From Nocardioides astragali (GTDB taxonomy: Bacteria > Actinomycetota > Actinomycetes > Propionibacteriales > Nocardioidaceae): a stretch of 64,000 nucleotides of DNA. Each line of letters begins with the position of its first letter. The first letter of the stretch is position 1. A program made the translations under genes and the position numbers. The notes beneath the pieces are model-generated. The model saw nothing but the letters and a program-made list of their open reading frames with translations. It searched no databases and had not been told where the DNA came from. The DNA is taken from contig NZ_JAFMZM010000002.1 of the NCBI RefSeq assembly GCF_024436375.1, positions 496,001-560,000 on the forward strand. Reading direction: 5' to 3'. Of this stretch, positions 60,620-64,000 are shown piece by piece.

Positions 60620-61255
60620 GTGCCACCGAACGAGCTCGCCGCGACCCTGGTCGTGCTCGACCTGGCCGGCATCTTCGTCTTCGCGGTGACCGGTGCGCTG
60701 GTGGCGGTGCGCAAGCAGCTCGACATCTTCGGTGCCCTCGTGCTCGGAGGTGTCACGGGCCTGGGCGGCGGGTTCATCCGCGACGTGCTGATCGGCGCGA
60801 CCCCGCCCGCGGCCCTGGCCGACTGGCGCTACCTGCTCGTCCCCGTGGGGGCGGGTCTGCTCACGTTCGCCTTCCACCCCACCATCGGCCGGTTGGAACG
60901 GGTGTTCACCCTGTTCGACGCCTTCGGGCTGGCGCTCTTCTGCGTCACGGGCGCGCTGAAGGCGGTCGACCACGGGCTCGGCCCGTTGCCCGCCGCCCTG
61001 CTGGGCATGGTCACCGGCATCGGTGGCGGCATCCTGCGCGACCTCCTCACCGCGCGCGTCCCGGTCATCTTCGAGGGCGCCCTCTACGCGACACCCGCCC
61101 TGGCCGGCGCTGCCGTCGCGGTCCTGCTCGACCGGACCGACCTCCCGCTGGTCCTCGTCGCAGCCGCCGGCTTCAGCACCTGCCTCGGCTGGCGCCTGCT
61201 CGCCCTCGTCCGCGGCTGGCGGGCACCGCTGCCCAAGGGGCCGGCGAACGTCTGA
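60620..61255 (+). CDS. TRIC/UPF0126 family membrane protein
   Basis: A 211-residue protein with seven hydrophobic helices in an internal repeat. Each half has the family's glycine motif: GGVTGLGGGFIRDVLIG and GMVTGIGGGILRDLLTA. Prokaryotic TRIC proteins form trimeric cation channels; some relatives are linked to glycine transport, so the substrate is open. GTG 60620 is 6 nt after TAGCCT (60608-60613), a leaderless start. It is divergent from sepH, 199 bases away. Confidence 0.9.
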   Translation: MPPNELAATLVVLDLAGIFVFAVTGALVAVRKQLDIFGALVLGGVTGLGGGFIRDVLIGATPPAALADWRYLLVPVGAGLLTFAFHPTIGRLERVFTLFDAFGLALFCVTGALKAVDHGLGPLPAALLGMVTGIGGGILRDLLTARVPVIFEGALYATPALAGAAVAVLLDRTDLPLVLVAAAGFSTCLGWRLLALVRGWRAPLPKGPANV

Positions 61256-61285
61256 GCCTGTCGAGGCCGGTCCGGGTCTCTCAGG

Positions 61286-62620
61286 TCAGTCGCCGAGCAC
61301 CCGGCGTAGGTAGTCGTTGGCGAAGACCCGGTCGGGGTCGAGCCGCTCGCGCAGAGCGAGGAAGTCGTCGAAGCGGCTGTAGGCCGGTGCCAGGTCGGCG
61401 GCCGTGCGTGTGTGCACCTTGCCCCAGTGCGGGCGGCCGCCGGCGTCGCGGAGGATCGGCTCGAGACCGGAGAAGTAGGCCCGGTGGTCCGTGCGGTGCG
61501 GCACGTGGAAGGCGAGGTAGAAGCTGTCGCGCCCGTGGGAAGTGGACAGCGGGATGTCGTCCGCCGGTGCGGTCCGGATCTCGACGGGGAAGGCGATCCG
61601 CCAGTCGCTCGCGTCGATGACGCGGCGGCACTCGCGCAGCACGTCGAGGCCGGCCTCGCGCGGGACGGCGTACTCCATCTCGCGGAAGCGGACCCGGCGT
61701 GGGGTGACGAAGACCCGGTGGGCCAGGTCGCTGTAGCGGCGCTCGGTGAGCACGCGGGTGGCCATCCGGTTGATCCGCGGGACCAGGTCCGGGGCACGCT
61801 CCCCGACGCGGCACAGGGCGCCGAAGACGACGTTGGAGACGAGCTCGTCCTCCCACCAGGCGGCGAGCCCGGACGGCGGCTCCTGCTCGCCGGGGTCGAG
61901 GTCGGTGCGGACGTTCTGCTTCACGATCATCCGGTCGGTGTGCGGGAACCAGTACATGTCCACGTGGTGCACCGCCGCGGTCATCTCGTCGTAGGAGCCG
62001 AGCGCGTGGTCCCAGCTCATCGGCTGCTCGAGGGCATCGATGACGAAGAGCGGCTCGACGTGGAACGTGAGGCTGGTGAGGACGCCGAGCGCGCCGAGGC
62101 CGACCCGCGCCACCTCGAAGACCTCCGGGTTCTCCTGGGCCGAGGCACGCACCACCTCACCGGTCCCGGTGACCAGCTCGAGCCCCGCCAGCTGGGCGGC
62201 CAGGCCCGCAGCGGTGCCCCCGGTGCCGTGGGTGCCGGTCGACGTGGCGCCGGCGAGGGTCTGCTCGGCGATGTCGCCCATGTTGTGCAGGGACAGGCCG
62301 AGGCCCTCGAGGGCGAGGTTGAGCTCCTTGAGCGGGGTGCCGGCCCGCGCCGTCACGGTCATCGCCTCCCGGTCGACCTCGAGGATCCCGCTGAGGCCCT
62401 CCGGTCGCAGCATCGTGTGCTCCGGTGCCGCGATGCCGGTGAAGCTGTGCCCGGTGCCGGCCATCTTGACGGTGGTGCCAGCCTCGCGAGCGCGGCGTAC
62501 GGCGTCGACGACCGCGTCGACCGACGCCGGGGACTCCACTGCCTGCGCGGTGGCCTCCTCGAGACCGGACCAGTTGCTCCAGCGGGTGCCAGTGGGAATC
62601 TGCTGGACGGGCGTCGTCAT
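61286..62620 (-). CDS. FAD-linked sugar-lactone oxidase (D-arabinono/L-gulono-1,4-lactone oxidase family)
   Basis: A 444-residue VAO-type flavoprotein. The FAD-binding N-terminal half includes VKMAGTGHSFTGIAAPE and NMGDIAEQTLAGATSTGTHGTG. The C-terminal half ends with the ALO motif RPHWGKVHTRTAADLAPAYSRFDDFLALRERLDPDRVFANDYL. No signal peptide is seen. Such enzymes oxidise aldonolactones or alditols with oxygen or a cytochrome acceptor. ATG 62620 overlaps the MFS stop (ATGA) but also has TAGCCT 6 nt upstream, so it may be both coupled and separately transcribed. Confidence 0.9.
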   Translation of the reverse strand: MTTPVQQIPTGTRWSNWSGLEEATAQAVESPASVDAVVDAVRRAREAGTTVKMAGTGHSFTGIAAPEHTMLRPEGLSGILEVDREAMTVTARAGTPLKELNLALEGLGLSLHNMGDIAEQTLAGATSTGTHGTGGTAAGLAAQLAGLELVTGTGEVVRASAQENPEVFEVARVGLGALGVLTSLTFHVEPLFVIDALEQPMSWDHALGSYDEMTAAVHHVDMYWFPHTDRMIVKQNVRTDLDPGEQEPPSGLAAWWEDELVSNVVFGALCRVGERAPDLVPRINRMATRVLTERRYSDLAHRVFVTPRRVRFREMEYAVPREAGLDVLRECRRVIDASDWRIAFPVEIRTAPADDIPLSTSHGRDSFYLAFHVPHRTDHRAYFSGLEPILRDAGGRPHWGKVHTRTAADLAPAYSRFDDFLALRERLDPDRVFANDYLRRVLGD

Positions 62621-63813
62621 GCCCGCAGGCTAGGGGATGTGGCGGGGGATCGGCGGGCAGTCTGGGCGACGAGTGCCCCGAGCACGCCACCGGCCAGTGC
62701 GACGGCGTACGCCGTGGACGCACCGCTGTGGTCCACGACGAACCCCGCGATGCTCGCCCCCGGCGCGACGCCGGCGACGATCCCGGTGTGCAGGATCGCC
62801 ATGCCCTCGGTGAGGCGGCTCGACGGCACGCCCTGCTCGACCATCGTCATCGCGCCGATCATCGTCGGGGCGATCGCCAGCCCGCCCACGAGCAGGACGA
62901 CCGCCATCAGCGGGACGGACTCGATGAACATCAGCGGGGCCATCGCGAGCGCCATCGCCGCAGACCCCCAGCGCAGGCGCGCGTCCGGGCCGCTGCGCCA
63001 GGCCACGGCGCCCGTGACCAGCCCGGCCACCAGGCTGCCGAAGGACCAGGCAGCGAGCAGCCAGCCCGCCGCCCAGCGCTTGCCCTGCTCCTCGGCGAAG
63101 GCGACGGTGGTGACCTCGGCCGCGCCGAAGAGGGCGCCCAGGGTGAGGCACACGAGGGCCAGCGGCAGGACCAGGCGCCACGGCATGGGCGGACGCGGCC
63201 CGGTGGGCCCGCTCCGGCCGGCCGGCGGCTCGGTGCGCCGCTGGGCGGCGAAGGCGAAGGTGCCCACCATCCCGCTGACCACCGCGCAGGTGAGTCCTGC
63301 GACGGGGTGCCAGCTGGTGGCCAGCAAGGTCACGAGGACCGGGCCGACCACGAAGACGACCTCGTCGAGGACGGCCTCGAGGGCGAACGCGGTCTGCACC
63401 TCCCGGGGGTCGTGGAGCAGGTGCGACCAGCGTGTGCGCACGCTCGCGCCGACCTGGGGGAGGGCCGCCCCGGAGACCGCGGCGAAGACGTAGGTGAGTG
63501 CCCGCGGCCAGTCCTGCTCGACCGCCAGCATCATCAGCGCGAGGCCGGCGCCGAAGACCGAGATGGCCAGCGGCAGCACCCGCGACTGCCCGTAGTGGTC
63601 GACCCATCTGCCGTGCAGGACGGCGACGGCGGCCTGGGCCAGCACGAACACGGCGGACACGGTGCCGGCGAGCCCGTAGGAGCCGGTCCGCTGCTCGACC
63701 AGCAGCACGATCCCGAGGCCCACCATCGAGATCGGCAGCCGTGCGACCAGGGCGGCGCTGCTGAAGGCGAGGGCGCCCGGGTGGGTCAGCACCCGGCGGT
63801 AGGTGTCGAGCAT
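62617..63813 (-). CDS. MFS transporter
   Basis: A 398-residue transporter with 12 helices. The N-terminus is MLDTYRRVLTHPGALAFSSAALVARLPISMVGLGIVLLVEQRTGSYGLAG, a form common in actinobacterial proteins of unknown cargo. Motif A-like HGRWVDHYGQSRVLPLAI follows TM2. ATG 63813 is chosen because TACCAT (minus strand, 63826-63821) lies 7 nt upstream; a longer frame to 63864 would overlap the divergent hemH promoter. The stop overlaps the oxidase start. Confidence 0.86.
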   Translation of the reverse strand: MLDTYRRVLTHPGALAFSSAALVARLPISMVGLGIVLLVEQRTGSYGLAGTVSAVFVLAQAAVAVLHGRWVDHYGQSRVLPLAISVFGAGLALMMLAVEQDWPRALTYVFAAVSGAALPQVGASVRTRWSHLLHDPREVQTAFALEAVLDEVVFVVGPVLVTLLATSWHPVAGLTCAVVSGMVGTFAFAAQRRTEPPAGRSGPTGPRPPMPWRLVLPLALVCLTLGALFGAAEVTTVAFAEEQGKRWAAGWLLAAWSFGSLVAGLVTGAVAWRSGPDARLRWGSAAMALAMAPLMFIESVPLMAVVLLVGGLAIAPTMIGAMTMVEQGVPSSRLTEGMAILHTGIVAGVAPGASIAGFVVDHSGASTAYAVALAGGVLGALVAQTARRSPATSPSLRA

Positions 63814-63820
63814 CGAGGAG

Positions 63821-63840
63821 ATGGTAGGTCCGCCTAGTCT
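63821..63840. promoter_or_regulatory. Face-to-face leaderless promoters of the MFS gene and hemH
   Basis: The minus-strand TACCAT (63826-63821) and plus-strand TAGTCT (63835-63840) are -10-like hexamers 7 and 6 nt before their start codons. Only 33 bases separate the two start codons, so each promoter's upstream part would lie within the other gene, and the polymerases would compete. Confidence 0.7.
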
Positions 63841-63846
63841 GGCGAC

Positions 63847-64000
63847 ATGAATCCCGCGGGTCACCCCGACGCGACGCCCTACGACGCCCTCCTCCTGCTC
63901 TCCTTCGGGGGGCCGGAGAAGCCCGAGGACGTGGTGCCGTTCCTGGAGAACGTCACGCGCGGCCGAGGGATCCCCCGCGAGCGGCTCGAGGAGGTGGGGC
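63847..64000 (+). CDS. hemH: Ferrochelatase, N-terminal start (partial)
   Basis: The last 154 bases code 51 residues of a ferrochelatase and run off the right edge. [43 protein letters not shown] is the conserved opening of actinobacterial HemH, including the LLSFGGPE substrate strand. In this phylum the enzyme inserts iron into coproporphyrin III in the last-but-one step of haem synthesis. ATG 63847 is 6 nt after TAGTCT. Confidence 0.95.
   Translation, partial: MNPAGHPDATPYDALLLLSFGGPEKPEDVVPFLENVTRGRGIPRERLEEVG

Noticed and set aside
1..64000. CRISPR array, prophage, insertion sequence, rRNA operon or biosynthetic gene cluster
   Set aside because: No spaced direct repeats, transposase, integrase, phage structural genes, rRNA sequence or polyketide/peptide synthetase modules were seen.

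Overview
The window is GC-rich, gene-dense chromosome of an actinobacterium, most likely a Nocardioides-like member of the Nocardioidaceae. The evidence is family content: a PdtaR-type ANTAR regulator beside pyruvate kinase, SepH, a HrdB/SigA sigma factor with a Lys/Ala-rich N-terminus, an LprG/P55 pair, and DUF4192, DUF5998, DUF456 and DUF4242 proteins. Gene order around pyk-pdtaR-polA-rpsA-coaE and around sigA-parE-parC-sepH-hemH matches my memory of mycobacterial and Streptomyces chromosomes. No phage, insertion sequence, CRISPR array or rRNA operon was seen.

Layout. 0-2.9 kb: the end of gltD, pyk, three 83-bp hairpin repeats, a tRNA with anticodon CAA, and pdtaR. 3.0-8.1 kb: a complete branched-chain amino-acid ABC transporter operon (binding protein, LivH, LivM, LivG, LivF). 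8.2-12 kb: GNAT, thioesterase and polA. 12-22 kb: an accessory stretch between polA and rpsA, holding two tandem flippases, a membrane protein coupled to a large repeat-rich secreted protein, a methyltransferase, a calcium-repeat surface protein and a phosphotransferase. 22-29.4 kb: rpsA, a decayed acyl-CoA synthetase, a 52-residue membrane protein divergent from a GlxA-type regulator, an aspartate aminotransferase-like gene, coaE and a NagZ-like lipoprotein. 29.4-38.2 kb: a group-2 sigma factor, dinB, DUF4192, a GCS2-family ligase, a universal stress protein, an HhH-GPD protein and the principal sigma factor. 38.3-47.3 kb: lipoprotein and secreted hydrolases, a transporter, parE, a second GNAT, small proteins and carbonic anhydrase. 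47.4-55.8 kb: the P55-like exporter, LprG and ParC, divergent from a GNAT/acyl-CoA synthetase fusion. 55.9-64 kb: a phosphodiesterase, thymidine kinase, rhodanese, MOSC, SepH, a TRIC-family protein, a sugar-lactone oxidase, an MFS transporter and the start of hemH.

How the genes work together. Housekeeping replication and cell-division genes (polA, parC, parE, sepH) are mixed with stress control. A group-2 sigma gene carries a SigH/SigR-type promoter, which suggests an ECF-to-SigB cascade. Many genes share one start-site layout, a TANNNT hexamer 5-7 nt before a GTG or ATG, which points to widespread leaderless transcription. The least explained parts are the membrane/repeat-protein pair at 14.7-17.9 kb with its promoter palindrome, the hairpin repeats and odd tRNA near 2 kb, and the palindromic operator at 25.1 kb.
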